Positions 8,827 through 17,007 of a stretch of 64,000 nucleotides of DNA are shown here, piece by piece (within the stretch, counting starts at the first letter, position 1; every line of letters starts with the position of its first letter). The DNA comes from Streptomyces sp. BV286 (GTDB taxonomy: Bacteria > Actinomycetota > Actinomycetes > Streptomycetales > Streptomycetaceae). The position numbers and the translations under genes were made by a program. The notes beneath the pieces are model-generated. The model saw only the letters and a program-made list of their open reading frames with translations, searched no databases and was not told the origin of the DNA. The stretch covers positions 71,333-135,332 of the forward strand of contig NZ_JAHRIB010000167.1 in NCBI RefSeq assembly GCF_019090165.1, given 5' to 3'.

Positions 8827-8896
8827 GGGTTCGGAGCGTTGGTGTTGGTGCGGCCCGCTCGTGCCGTCCAACGTTGATAACTGTACACCATGTCCG
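8827..8896 (-). promoter_or_regulatory. 70-bp conserved promoter/leader element, copy 2
   Basis: Core CGGACATGGTGTACA at 8882-8896 (minus strand), hairpin at 8844-8872, end of element 18 nt before the ATG at 8808. It matches the copy at 12160 at 62 of 70 positions. In the inner stem CGGC pairs with GCCG, whereas the other copies have CCGC with GCGG: one base pair is exchanged with pairing kept. The linker between promoter motif and hairpin differs, so conservation follows the motif and the hairpin. Confidence 0.75.
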
Positions 8897-8967
8897 GCAC
8901 TCCGTGGTGTCGTGGCGTTAATTCGCGGGGTGGGACTTCCTTTTCGAGGATCCCGCCGATCCCGTGT

Positions 8968-8982
8968 CGGACGCGGTGTACA
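8968..8982 (+). promoter_or_regulatory. CGGACnnGGTGTACA motif, divergent copy
   Basis: CGGACGCGGTGTACA, 71 nt from the minus-strand copy at 8882-8896, so the two form a divergent control region. The sequence downstream differs from the 70-bp leader and lacks the hairpin. The ATG it would serve is at 9083. Confidence 0.6.
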
Positions 8983-9082
8983 TAAAACGTCCGTGGTCAT
9001 GTATCGTCGTGCTTGCACCGAACGGCAGCGACGGACCGAGCAACCGTCAGCCGCCGAACGCTCCGAAACCGAGGAGACAGCC

Positions 9083-9775
9083 ATGCCCACACGCACCCTC
9101 GCCCCCGCACTGCCCGCCGCCGTGACCGTGCTCCAATGCAGCGAATGCGGCCACGGAACCTTCACTGCCGGGAGGGACGGCAAGTTTCACTGCTCGTGCG
9201 GCACGCACGTCCTGCCGAGCGAGGTTGAGATGAATCTGGACTCCGATGACGTCTGGTGTGTCACCCCGGGGCAGAGCCTGGCTGTCGTCACGGCTCCGAC
9301 CGTGGCCTGGCGCCGGTACCGCGAAGCGCGCACGGACATGGACGACCCGGGAGTCTGGGGCCCGCCGCTGGAAGCCGCGCACGTCGAATTCCGTACGGCT
9401 CTGGCGGAACTGGAGGCGGCACAACTCATGGGCTTGCAAATGCCGCACGGTATCGACGTGCAGATCGGGCGCGTCTACCTGACCTGCGTTGTCAGGGCAG
9501 ACGGCTCCCTGGCCGGCTCAGAGGCGTTCGCCTTGGGCTGGGACTGCAAGGTGTGCGCTCCGCATGCCACGCACGGGCGCAAGCAGGAAAGGTACCCGTG
9601 CCGTCAGCCCCGCGCCCATGCGTGGGGCACGGCGAACGGCTGGGCAGCCTTCCGTACCAGCCGTGACGGGCGCACCGACCACGTGGTCTCCCCTCTCGCT
9701 GCGGACCTTCCCACGGCCCGCGAGCGCGCGGCCGCCGTACTGAACGCGCGCCGCTCCTTCACCGCGACCGTGTAA
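9083..9775 (+). CDS. putative zinc-ribbon protein
   Basis: 230 residues; ATG 9083 after GAGGAG. Near the N-terminus 'LQCSECGHGTF' and 'KFHCSCGTHV' give two CxxC/CxC pairs typical of a zinc ribbon. A second Cys group ('DCKVCAPHA') lies around residue 160. The middle is helical. Probably a small cytoplasmic regulatory or nucleic-acid-binding protein; family not recognised. Likely driven by the GGTGTACA motif at 8968. Confidence 0.75.
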   Translation: MPTRTLAPALPAAVTVLQCSECGHGTFTAGRDGKFHCSCGTHVLPSEVEMNLDSDDVWCVTPGQSLAVVTAPTVAWRRYREARTDMDDPGVWGPPLEAAHVEFRTALAELEAAQLMGLQMPHGIDVQIGRVYLTCVVRADGSLAGSEAFALGWDCKVCAPHATHGRKQERYPCRQPRAHAWGTANGWAAFRTSRDGRTDHVVSPLAADLPTARERAAAVLNARRSFTATV

Positions 9776-9871
9776 GCGCCACCCCCCACGAGGCGCGGCA
9801 TCCCGGCTGCGCCCCCGCGCTCCCTGCCCCGCCCCCTGCCCTCCTCACGCCTGAAAGGCGCCGCCACCCCC

Positions 9872-10369
9872 ATGCGCATCCCCCGCTTCCATCCCCTCTC
9901 CGACACGCCGCTGTTCGAGTCCCTGCGCACGCTGCGCGGCCACGCCTTCTATCCGGGTGCGAGCGTGCTGCGCACCCTCGTACCGTGCACGCCTCGCCCC
10001 CCGGCCACCGAAGCGCCGTGCGTCGTCTACCACTCCCCGTGGGGCCACCTGGTCGTCAGCGAGATCGACCCGGAGACGCTGAACGGCTACGGCTGGACGT
10101 GCCTGTCTGGCAACCCCTTCGGCGCCGAGTGGGGCGACCTCGGATACATGGGCAACTACCAGCAGCGACGCGGCGCCCCCTGGGAGCTGTGGGAACGGGA
10201 TCTCCACTCCAGCGACGCCAACGCTGCTGCGGCCGTCACCCGCATCCTCTTGCGCTACGCCCCGCCCGCCGACCCCGCCGCACGGGATACCCCCGACGAA
10301 CCCGCCGCCCCCGCTCCGCCCGCCGCCCGCGTGCCACGCGCGCCCCGTGGCTCCATGAGCCACCGCTGA
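9872..10369 (+). CDS. hypothetical protein with Pro/Ala-rich tail
   Basis: 165 residues, ATG 9872 with GAAAGG about 10-15 nt upstream. The first 120 residues are Trp/Tyr/Gly rich ('GYGWTCLSGNPFGAEWGD') and could be a compact domain. The last 35 residues are a disordered Pro/Ala tail. No family recognised. A GC hairpin (about 10385-10405) separates it from the next gene. Confidence 0.7.
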   Translation: MRIPRFHPLSDTPLFESLRTLRGHAFYPGASVLRTLVPCTPRPPATEAPCVVYHSPWGHLVVSEIDPETLNGYGWTCLSGNPFGAEWGDLGYMGNYQQRRGAPWELWERDLHSSDANAAAAVTRILLRYAPPADPAARDTPDEPAAPAPPAARVPRAPRGSMSHR

Positions 10370-10457
10370 GCCGCTGAGCCGGCCTGGGGCACGACCGCCC
10401 CGGGCCGCAAGCCCTGCCATCTGGCACCCTCCTCGCCGTCCGGAAGGAACCGACTGC

Positions 10458-11387
10458 ATGACCACGATCCCGCCCATGCCGCACGCCACGTACCCCGACG
10501 AAACGCGCTTGAGCATCCAGCTCTTCACCATCGAGGAGACCGGGCTCGGCCCGTACGTCGGACTGCCCGTCACGTCCCTGTGGCTCGACGACACCCCGCA
10601 CCTGTTCACCCGGGAGACCGCCGAACAGATTGCCCGCGACGTCACCCGCGACGACCTGTGCATGAGCTACGCGTTCTCCGCCGACGGCACCCTGACGCTC
10701 CAGTGGACCGATGACTACGACGCGTTGGGGCGCGTGATCATCGTGGTGCCGGATGTGCACGGCCGGTACCTCATCGGCGGCATGTGGCCGTGGGCCGTCT
10801 GGGGCGCCGACGACGCACCGCACACCGCCGGGCAGGCCGCGTTCGCCCTTGGCGCGGCTGAGTACAGGTGGACGGCCGAGAAGTGCACGGAGCACCCGGA
10901 GGACCTTGAGCACCTGTACGTCCGGGGCCGCGAGGAAGCGCACCGCGTCTCTCTGGGGCGTGACCAGCCCCGGACGACCGTGCCGTTCGACATCGACCCC
11001 GTACGGACGCCGCTGATCGTGCGGTCCCGCCCCGTGAGCAGGTTCTACCGGCCCTTGCCGCCCGGGGCGTTGGAGTCCGCCATCCGGCCGGTTGCAGCCG
11101 GGGCAGTCGGCCCCGGTGACCTGGTCGTCGGAGGGTTCACGCCCCCGCACCCGGACATCGTGCGGCGCCGGTCCCAATGGTTCGGGGACGCCTACGTTGC
11201 CGCTCCGGCCCTGTGGGACGCCGCTTGCGAGTGCACGTCGTGCGAGACGATCCGCGCCCACTGCGGTCCGGCTCCGGCTGTGGGACGGCTGGTGATGAAG
11301 AAGGAGATCGACGGCGAATGCGTGGTGTGGGACGGCGACGACATCGCGCTCATCATCCCCGCGTCCCTGCTCCCCGCCCCCGCGTAG
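10458..11387 (+). CDS. hypothetical protein, 309 residues
   Basis: ATG 10458 follows GGAAGG by 8 nt. Soluble, mostly beta-looking N-terminal two thirds ('GRVIIVVPDVHGRYLIGG'), then a Cys pair 'CECTSCETI' near residue 260. I do not recognise it. Part of the plus-strand block of unknown proteins and followed by a 13-bp terminator hairpin. Confidence 0.75.
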   Translation: MTTIPPMPHATYPDETRLSIQLFTIEETGLGPYVGLPVTSLWLDDTPHLFTRETAEQIARDVTRDDLCMSYAFSADGTLTLQWTDDYDALGRVIIVVPDVHGRYLIGGMWPWAVWGADDAPHTAGQAAFALGAAEYRWTAEKCTEHPEDLEHLYVRGREEAHRVSLGRDQPRTTVPFDIDPVRTPLIVRSRPVSRFYRPLPPGALESAIRPVAAGAVGPGDLVVGGFTPPHPDIVRRRSQWFGDAYVAAPALWDAACECTSCETIRAHCGPAPAVGRLVMKKEIDGECVVWDGDDIALIIPASLLPAPA

Positions 11388-11396
11388 CCCCCTTGC

Positions 11397-11430
11397 TGTG
11401 CCCCGGGCCAGACAGCCGGCCCGGGGCACA
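11397..11430 (+). terminator. 13-bp perfect hairpin after the 10458 gene
   Basis: TGTGCCCCGGGCC (11397-11409) pairs with GGCCCGGGGCACA (11418-11430), 10 nt beyond the TAG of the upstream gene. Strong terminator candidate. Confidence 0.65.
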
Positions 11431-11454
11431 GCCCAAGCCCGAGAGGAACTCACC

Positions 11455-12102
11455 ATGCCTGCCACCCTCCCCCAGGCCGGCGTGCGGCTCGATGTGCCGC
11501 ACGCCATCGGTCGCCCGCTGGACGCCGACGGGAGTGCGTACCGGCTGAGCAACGCCGACCGGCCGGAGTCCGCCGGAGTGGTCTCAGGGGCGCTGCTGCG
11601 GTCGCTGCTCGCTTCCGCGCTGCACTCGTTGGGTGCGGCCTCGCTGGAGCCCGAGGACGGCACGGTGACGCTGACGTTCGGGCAGCGCGCGGGCCTGGTG
11701 CCCGGTCACCTCGGGCCCGTGTTCCGTGCCGTGCCGTGCGAACGGCCGCCACGTACGCCGTGCTGCGCCCTGTGCGGGCACTGGAAGGGAGAGCACGATC
11801 ACCCGGGAGTGCCGTCCGCCTGCACGCGCTACCGGCTGCACATCGGCCCGGCCCGTCACGTCCTCCCCGAGCACGGCGGCATTACGTACGCGTGGATGCG
11901 CCGCATGGGCCGCACGCGCGTCCACTTCGTGATCACTGAGTGCACGCCAACGCACCCGGGCGGAGCGTTGGTCGTTCACCGCCTTCCCACTCAAGGAGAC
12001 GGCCCGTCCGTGTATGGCGCGTACTACCTGGACATACCGGTGAAGCAGCGTGCGGCCGTGCTGGAGCGGGCCCGCAAGCGGGTGCATCCTCAGCCCTGCT
12101 GA
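11455..12102 (+). CDS. putative zinc-binding protein, paralogue of the 7389 gene
   Basis: 215 residues, ATG 11455 after GAGAGGA. 'GVVSGALLRSLLASAL' and 'PRTPCCALCGHWKGEH' with a later 'ACTRYRL' match, in order and spacing, the minus-strand gene 7389-7877. The C-terminal 90 residues (after 'HIGPARHVL') are unique to this copy. Likely a small zinc protein; function unknown. Confidence 0.75.
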   Translation: MPATLPQAGVRLDVPHAIGRPLDADGSAYRLSNADRPESAGVVSGALLRSLLASALHSLGAASLEPEDGTVTLTFGQRAGLVPGHLGPVFRAVPCERPPRTPCCALCGHWKGEHDHPGVPSACTRYRLHIGPARHVLPEHGGITYAWMRRMGRTRVHFVITECTPTHPGGALVVHRLPTQGDGPSVYGAYYLDIPVKQRAAVLERARKRVHPQPC

Positions 12103-12159
12103 CGTGCCGTTGGCCCCGTCCCTGCTGCTCGGGGGGCGGGGTCCCCTGTTGCCCACCGT

Positions 12160-12229
12160 CGGACATGGTGTACAGTTTTGCTTGTTGGACCGCACGAGCG
12201 AGCGGCACCAACACCAACGCTCCGAACCC
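12160..12229 (+). promoter_or_regulatory. 70-bp conserved promoter/leader element, copy 3
   Basis: Core CGGACATGGTGTACA at 12160-12174; candidate -10 TACAGT at 12171-12176, with a possible -35 TTGCCC about 16 nt upstream. After a 9-nt linker comes a hairpin at 12184-12212 (GTTGG/CCAAC, CCGC/GCGG, 8-nt loop), then the conserved tail ACCAACGCTCCGAACCC, and AAGGGG before the ATG at 12248. Confidence 0.75.
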
Positions 12230-12247
12230 AATCCGAAGGGGACACCC

Positions 12248-13339
12248 ATGTCCGCCACTCCCCGCTGGACCGACTACCTGACCGAGTCAAAGGTCTGGTC
12301 CGTCACGAACTCCAGCTTCGAGCTCTGGCACGCGTTCGACGAAGACGGCCGCGCCCTGTGCAACCGCAGCATCCGCCCCCGCAACCACCACGAGAACGAC
12401 GCGTTCTACCGCGACCTTCGGGACGCCGACCGGTGGCCCCTGTCCAACGTGCACGACCGGTGCCGCACCAAGGCCGAGGCCAAGGTCGCCGCGCACCCGG
12501 AGGCCCAGAAGCGAGCCGCCGAAGACGCCGCATGGGAGGCCGAGCGCGCTGAGACGAAGCGTCAGGACCAGTACGGCACGGCCGCCCACCTGTTCGCCGA
12601 CGTGCACCCCGCCGCCAACAGGGTCGTCAACTCCTATCAGGAGAACGCGTTCACGACGGTCTGGGAGGGAGGCCCGGAGTTCACTCCGGCCGAGGTGTGG
12701 CACCAGATCGGGGCGCAGCCCGGCGCCGACTACGGCCAGGACGACGACGAGAGCAACGACGCGATGCCCGGAGCGCTGCTCAAGGCGTGGGAGCACCTTG
12801 ACCGCCGCGCGGCAGCCGGCCAGCTGGACGCGGACCGCTGGGCCGAGCTGGTGGACGAAGCACGCGACGTGATGGCCTACGCCTACGAGCAACCCGGACC
12901 GGTCGTCATGGACAAGACGCCCGAGTCGTGGCAAGTGCTCCTTCACACCGAGTCGCCGCTCACCGGCGAGCAGTGGGCCGACATGCCCGTTCACTCCGTC
13001 GTCCGTACCACGCAGCTCCGCGCCGGGCACGCCTGGACCGTCACAGAACAGCGAATCGCCGCGCGTGGCCTGACCCGCTACGGCTTCCCCGACGCGGTGA
13101 GCGCCGGACACGCCCTGTGGCTGGCCCGGAAGCGCTGGGAGACCGAGGGGCCGCACTCCGCCTGGTTCGAGTTCCTGGCCAACGAGGCGCCCGCCATCGA
13201 GGCGCTGCGCGGAACGTACGCCCCGACGCCGGAGCAGGAGCGCACCGCGTTCGAGTACGTCACGGCCGCCGCCGCCATGCCTCCCGCGCCGGACCTGACC
13301 TTCGCCGACCTCCAGGCCATCGCGCGCGGCGACGCCTGA
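12248..13339 (+). CDS. hypothetical protein, 363 residues, behind leader copy 3
   Basis: ATG 12248 with AAGGGG 7-8 nt upstream. The N-terminus has a Trp/Phe-rich segment ('WSVTNSSFELWHAFDEDG'), followed by a charged helix at about 78-105, an acidic linker ('YGQDDDESNDAM') and a helical C-terminal half. No catalytic motif or family recognised. Shares only its 5' leader with the genes at 2620 and 8808. Confidence 0.75.
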   Translation: MSATPRWTDYLTESKVWSVTNSSFELWHAFDEDGRALCNRSIRPRNHHENDAFYRDLRDADRWPLSNVHDRCRTKAEAKVAAHPEAQKRAAEDAAWEAERAETKRQDQYGTAAHLFADVHPAANRVVNSYQENAFTTVWEGGPEFTPAEVWHQIGAQPGADYGQDDDESNDAMPGALLKAWEHLDRRAAAGQLDADRWAELVDEARDVMAYAYEQPGPVVMDKTPESWQVLLHTESPLTGEQWADMPVHSVVRTTQLRAGHAWTVTEQRIAARGLTRYGFPDAVSAGHALWLARKRWETEGPHSAWFEFLANEAPAIEALRGTYAPTPEQERTAFEYVTAAAAMPPAPDLTFADLQAIARGDA

Positions 13340-13345
13340 CGCCCC

Positions 13346-13379
13346 GGGCGGGAGCGCGCGACGTAAGCCGCTCCCGCCC
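13346..13379 (+). terminator. 11-bp hairpin after the 12248 gene
   Basis: GGGCGGGAGCG pairs with CGCTCCCGCCC around a 12-nt loop, starting 7 nt after the stop codon. Confidence 0.6.
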
Positions 13380-13430
13380 TGCACTCTCCCGGCCCTCACA
13401 CGTCAGCGCCTCGCCTGATCGGAGCCCCAG

Positions 13431-13736
13431 GTGTCCGTCACCGTCCTTTCCCCCGCGTTCGACCAGTCCGTCACGGCCCTCGCCGACCACCCCGTCATCA
13501 CGGAGATGGCGACGGATCTCCTCGGCGCGACCCCCGATCAGCTCTCCACCCTCATGAGCGCCGACGGGACCCCGAACACCCGCTTCATCGCCCTGGCCAA
13601 CGACCGGTTCACCGAGCGCACCGGCGACCACGCCCCGTTCCTGGGGACCGTCGCCCGCGCCGTGGCCGCCCGGCTCGCCGAGCTGCGCGCCACCGAGGAC
13701 CACACGCCCCGGACACAAGGCCCCGAGCCCCGATAG
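13431..13736 (+). CDS. small hypothetical protein
   Basis: 101 residues from GTG 13431, 6 nt after GGAG. Entirely helical by appearance ('ALADHPVITEMATDLLG', 'ARAVAARLAELRATED') with a short disordered tail. No family recognised. It ends 11 nt before the next gene and probably shares its transcript. Confidence 0.65.
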   Translation: MSVTVLSPAFDQSVTALADHPVITEMATDLLGATPDQLSTLMSADGTPNTRFIALANDRFTERTGDHAPFLGTVARAVAARLAELRATEDHTPRTQGPEPR

Positions 13737-13747
13737 CCACCACCCCC

Positions 13748-14440
13748 ATGTCCAAGAACCTGACCCCCGTTGCTGTCGTCCACGCCGCCATCGCCGACTA
13801 CCGCGCGATGGACGCCGCCCACCGAGTCGCCCTCAACCAGCACGCCGACGACGACGGGGATATCCCGGAGAGCGACTTGCCCGCCTACGACGAAGACCGC
13901 TTCACGTACGCCCTGGAGGCGGACGAACAGCTCGACGCAGTGATGAGCGCGCTCACCGGCGCGTTCGGACTCCCCACCGACCGGCCCGTCACCGTGGTCG
14001 GCCAGTGGCACCGAACGTTCGAGGTGACCCCAGGCCGGCTGGATGACACCGCCCGGGAAGCGTTCACGAGCGGCCAGTGCCACGCCTTCGCCCTCGCGCT
14101 GAACGAGGTCACCGGGTGGCCCACCACGGCGCTGCTCACCTCGGACTGCTTCGGCAACGACTCGATGTGCACCGGAGTCGACGAGGACGAGTGCCCGTGC
14201 CGTATCGGTCACGTCGTCGTGACCCGGCCCGATGGCACCCACGTCGACATCACCGGCGCCCACACCCCCGGCGCCGTGCCGGACTGCGAGGACGCCCCGG
14301 CCCTCGCAATGACCACCGAGCACTGGAAGGCCATCCAGTCCACGCCCACGTGGCGCGACGCGGACATGCCGCTCGCCCGGACGTTCGTCCGGCCGCTGCT
14401 CGCCGAGCTGGACGCCGCGCCCGTCGCTCTCCCCGCCTGA
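13748..14440 (+). CDS. hypothetical protein with Cys-His-Asp pattern
   Basis: 230 residues, ATG 13748. Residues 108-120 read 'SGQCHAFALALNE': a cysteine at the start of a helix, as in papain-like or NlpC/P60-like folds. 'IGHVVVTRPDGTHVDITG' supplies a histidine (155) in a beta strand and an aspartate (167) in the next one. The C111-H155-D167 order is what a cysteine hydrolase or transglutaminase-like domain would need. A four-Cys cluster (134-151) lies between. Catalysis is inferred from pattern only. Confidence 0.7.
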   Translation: MSKNLTPVAVVHAAIADYRAMDAAHRVALNQHADDDGDIPESDLPAYDEDRFTYALEADEQLDAVMSALTGAFGLPTDRPVTVVGQWHRTFEVTPGRLDDTAREAFTSGQCHAFALALNEVTGWPTTALLTSDCFGNDSMCTGVDEDECPCRIGHVVVTRPDGTHVDITGAHTPGAVPDCEDAPALAMTTEHWKAIQSTPTWRDADMPLARTFVRPLLAELDAAPVALPA

Positions 14441-14446
14441 ACCTCC

Positions 14447-14468
14447 CCGCCCGGCGCGCGCCGGGCGG
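14447..14468 (+). terminator. GC hairpin after the 13748 gene
   Basis: CCGCCCGGC and GCCGGGCGG form a compact palindrome 7 nt after the stop codon. Probable terminator or intergenic stabiliser. Confidence 0.5.
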
Positions 14469-14488
14469 CCCATTGAAGGGAAACCCCT

Positions 14489-15325
14489 GTGATGAACACC
14501 GCGACCATGCCGCGCAACTTCGCCGCCAAGGTCTTCGGCCGCCTGATGAGCGCCGCGTTCCTCTCCCAGCAGCACGCACTCGCCGACCTCGGTCCCTTCA
14601 CGGGCCTGCTGTGGCGCTGCGTCTGCAAGGAACTCAACACCCTGGACCTCAAGGCGTGCGGCGGTTGCCACAAGGCGCGCCTGTGGACCGAGGACGTCAC
14701 CCCGCCCCGGTACGAGTACGGCACCCTCCTGGAAGACCTCCGCTCCGCGTTGACGGAGTGGTTCGACGACCGGCCGAAGGTGCGCCGTCCGGCCGCGATC
14801 AGCTTCCGCGTCACCACCGAGTACGACGACGGCCCGGCATGGGCCACCTGGGACACGACCGCCTACTTCACCGACTCCCCGACCGGCCAGACGTACGGGG
14901 AAGACTTCGAGCGCTCGTTCGTCTCCGAGGCCCTGGTGGAGATCGGCGACTTCGATCGGCCGCAGGTCGGTGACACCCTCCGCGTCGTCATCCCGTCCCC
15001 GTTCACCGAGCCCGCCGAGGACGCGCGCCGCACCGAGTACGCGTACACCATCAGCGAGTACGCCCAGGAGGCCGCGACCGTCCTCGGGGAGGGCTGGGGC
15101 TCCGAGTCCGGCTACATAGGCGCGTACGGGAAGCTCTGGGGCCCCGACGTCCCCACGCTCCGTGTGTTCGTGGACGAGTACGACGACCTGGTCGTGACGC
15201 TCCACGACGACCCGGACGGGAAGCGGATCACCGTCGACCTCCCGAACGGCGCCCCCTCCTACCCGTACGAGCTGCGCGCCGTCGCCGAGGAAATCGCCGA
15301 GATCATCCGCGCCAACTACCTCTGA
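14489..15325 (+). CDS. hypothetical protein with N-terminal Cys motif
   Basis: 278 residues; GTG 14489 (or ATG 14492) after GAAGGG. 'LWRCVCKELNTL' and 'KACGGCHKARLW' near residues 45-65 give four Cys in a zinc-knuckle-like arrangement. The rest is acidic and beta-rich ('ISFRVTTEYDDGPAWATWDT'). No family recognised. Followed by a 13-bp terminator hairpin. Confidence 0.7.
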   Translation: MMNTATMPRNFAAKVFGRLMSAAFLSQQHALADLGPFTGLLWRCVCKELNTLDLKACGGCHKARLWTEDVTPPRYEYGTLLEDLRSALTEWFDDRPKVRRPAAISFRVTTEYDDGPAWATWDTTAYFTDSPTGQTYGEDFERSFVSEALVEIGDFDRPQVGDTLRVVIPSPFTEPAEDARRTEYAYTISEYAQEAATVLGEGWGSESGYIGAYGKLWGPDVPTLRVFVDEYDDLVVTLHDDPDGKRITVDLPNGAPSYPYELRAVAEEIAEIIRANYL

Positions 15326-15338
15326 CCTCTCTCTCGTT

Positions 15339-15370
15339 GGGCCGCCCGGTCTCGTACGACCGGGCGGCCC
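15339..15370 (+). terminator. 13-bp perfect hairpin after the 14489 gene
   Basis: GGGCCGCCCGGTC (15339-15351) pairs with GACCGGGCGGCCC (15358-15370) with a 6-nt loop. Strong terminator candidate. Confidence 0.65.
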
Positions 15371-15396
15371 GCCCCCCCCTTGGAAGGACCACCCTC

Positions 15397-16029
15397 GTGA
15401 ACCTGTACCCCGGAGCCTCCATCGACGTTGGCACGACCCGGGCTCCCGTGCCGGCTGCCTCACCCGCCTCCCGCATCGAGGCGGGCGCCATCAGCGCGAG
15501 TCAACTCGTCCCGAACAGCGTGCTGACGTACGCCGATTTCAAGGCCGTGGCGAGCATGGACCCCGAGTTCTTCGCCGCCCCGGAGCGCGTGCTGCCGATG
15601 GTGCGGCACTGGACCCGGGACGACCTGTACACCCTGGGGAACGCGCTCATGGCCGAGGGCGACCGCCGTATCCCGGGGGAGCTGGTGGCGGTGTTGCGCG
15701 CCCTGGTCGCCGCCGACCCGGACATACCCGAGCCGGAGACCCCGACGCACGTCGAGTTCGTCACGAACCCCAACTACGACGACGGGGTGTTCTGGGACGA
15801 CGAGACGGTCTACGTCCACATCGCCGGATGCGACGACCCGGTCCTGATCGGCTTCACCGCCGAGGACGACGGATCGCCGGAGGCCGCCGAAGGCCTCGCG
15901 CTGGAGGAGCGGTTCCGTGCCCTCCTGGCGGACTACTCCCGCACCGACCCCCCGGCCCACGGGGCGCACCTGGTTGTGGACCTCAGCACGGGCGAGTTCG
16001 AGCACTCGGGGAAGTGGTCGCTCCTGTGA
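15397..16029 (+). CDS. hypothetical protein, 210 residues
   Basis: GTG 15397 lies 7 nt after GGAAGGA, which favours it over an upstream in-frame ATG inside the terminator hairpin. An acidic helical middle ('ALMAEGDRRIPGELVAVL') is followed by a beta-rich acidic half ('NPNYDDGVFWDDETVYV'). The end resembles that of the 14489 product in composition. No family recognised. Confidence 0.7.
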   Translation: MNLYPGASIDVGTTRAPVPAASPASRIEAGAISASQLVPNSVLTYADFKAVASMDPEFFAAPERVLPMVRHWTRDDLYTLGNALMAEGDRRIPGELVAVLRALVAADPDIPEPETPTHVEFVTNPNYDDGVFWDDETVYVHIAGCDDPVLIGFTAEDDGSPEAAEGLALEERFRALLADYSRTDPPAHGAHLVVDLSTGEFEHSGKWSLL

Positions 16030-16141
16030 CCGGGCCCTGAGCCGGCCGTGACGCCCCGGCGTGCCCGATTGCGTCGGGGTGTAGCGGATTCGCCGCCCAC
16101 TCCGTCTATGTGTTGTCGCGCCCGTCACACGTGAGGTCCCC

Positions 16142-16642
16142 ATGCCTGCTGCGCCCTCGATCGATCTCCCCTTTATTCCGTACGTCTCGCGCGCGTCCGT
16201 GCCCCCGCAGAGCGCCGGAACGCTGCTCGTTGAGGAAGCGGCCGTCCGCAAGGAGAACGAGCGGCTGCGCGCGGAGAACGACCGGCTGCGCAACGAGGTG
16301 GCCCGGATACGGTCCGGCGAGGAACCGGCCGGACTGTCCGAGCAGATCACCACCCCCGGACAGTTCCTGTGGGTCCTGGGGCACTCCCGGCCGGAGATCC
16401 GCCTGCAACTCGCGAAGTCGTCCATGCAGGCGATGCAGGAAGCGTTCGCCTGCATGGAGGGCAACCACACGGGGGCACTGGCGATGTGGAAGCAGCGCGC
16501 AGAGAACCAGGCCGACGTCATCCATCAGGCGCAGACGGAGGCTCAGGCCATGGCTGCGGGCACCGAGGACCCGGCCGCGCGCGGTATTGCCCTGACGTTC
16601 GCCGCGATCCTCAACCGCTCCTCGTTCAGGCCAACCCGGTGA
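16142..16642 (+). CDS. coiled-coil protein
   Basis: 166 residues, ATG 16142 after GAGG. Residues 30-58 ('EEAAVRKENERLRAENDRL') form a leucine-zipper-like coiled coil, as in many small dimeric DNA-binding or scaffold proteins. The rest is helical. Its stop codon overlaps the next start (GTGA), so the two are translationally coupled. Function unknown. Confidence 0.75.
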   Translation: MPAAPSIDLPFIPYVSRASVPPQSAGTLLVEEAAVRKENERLRAENDRLRNEVARIRSGEEPAGLSEQITTPGQFLWVLGHSRPEIRLQLAKSSMQAMQEAFACMEGNHTGALAMWKQRAENQADVIHQAQTEAQAMAAGTEDPAARGIALTFAAILNRSSFRPTR

Positions 16643-17007
16643 GCGCCAGGGCGGGGACCCGCACGTTCCCCTACGACTACGCGCCAGTGCGGGTGCGGGT
16701 GCGGGTGCGTGGAGGTGAACCGGTGTGGTTCGCCCGCGACCTGGCCGCCGCGATCGGCGTGCCGTTCCCGCCCGGCCCGCTGTTGCCCGAGTCTCCGAAC
16801 GCGCTCCTCGGGATGGCGACGGCCCCGCAAGTGTGGGCGGTCGTGGAGCGGTCCGGATGCGCCGTGCCGGACAGTTTCCGCGCCTGGATGACGGACGTGT
16901 CCGCCCGCGTCACCGCCGCCACCCCGGTCACCACGCCGGCTCAGGGACCTCGCCCCGCGCTGCGCCCCGTTGCCCGCCCCGTGCCGATCCGGAGGACTGC
17001 CGCATGA
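16639..17007 (+). CDS. hypothetical protein, distant BRO-N-like pattern
   Basis: 122 residues from GTG 16639 (GTGA overlap). 'VRGGEPVWFARDLAAAIGV' recalls the start of phage BRO-N/antirepressor domains ('...WF.A.DVA.ALG...'), but the remaining core motif is not evident and the C-terminus is a Pro/Arg tail. The comparison is weak. It overlaps the next gene by ATGA. Confidence 0.6.
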   Translation: MSARAGTRTFPYDYAPVRVRVRVRGGEPVWFARDLAAAIGVPFPPGPLLPESPNALLGMATAPQVWAVVERSGCAVPDSFRAWMTDVSARVTAATPVTTPAQGPRPALRPVARPVPIRRTAA

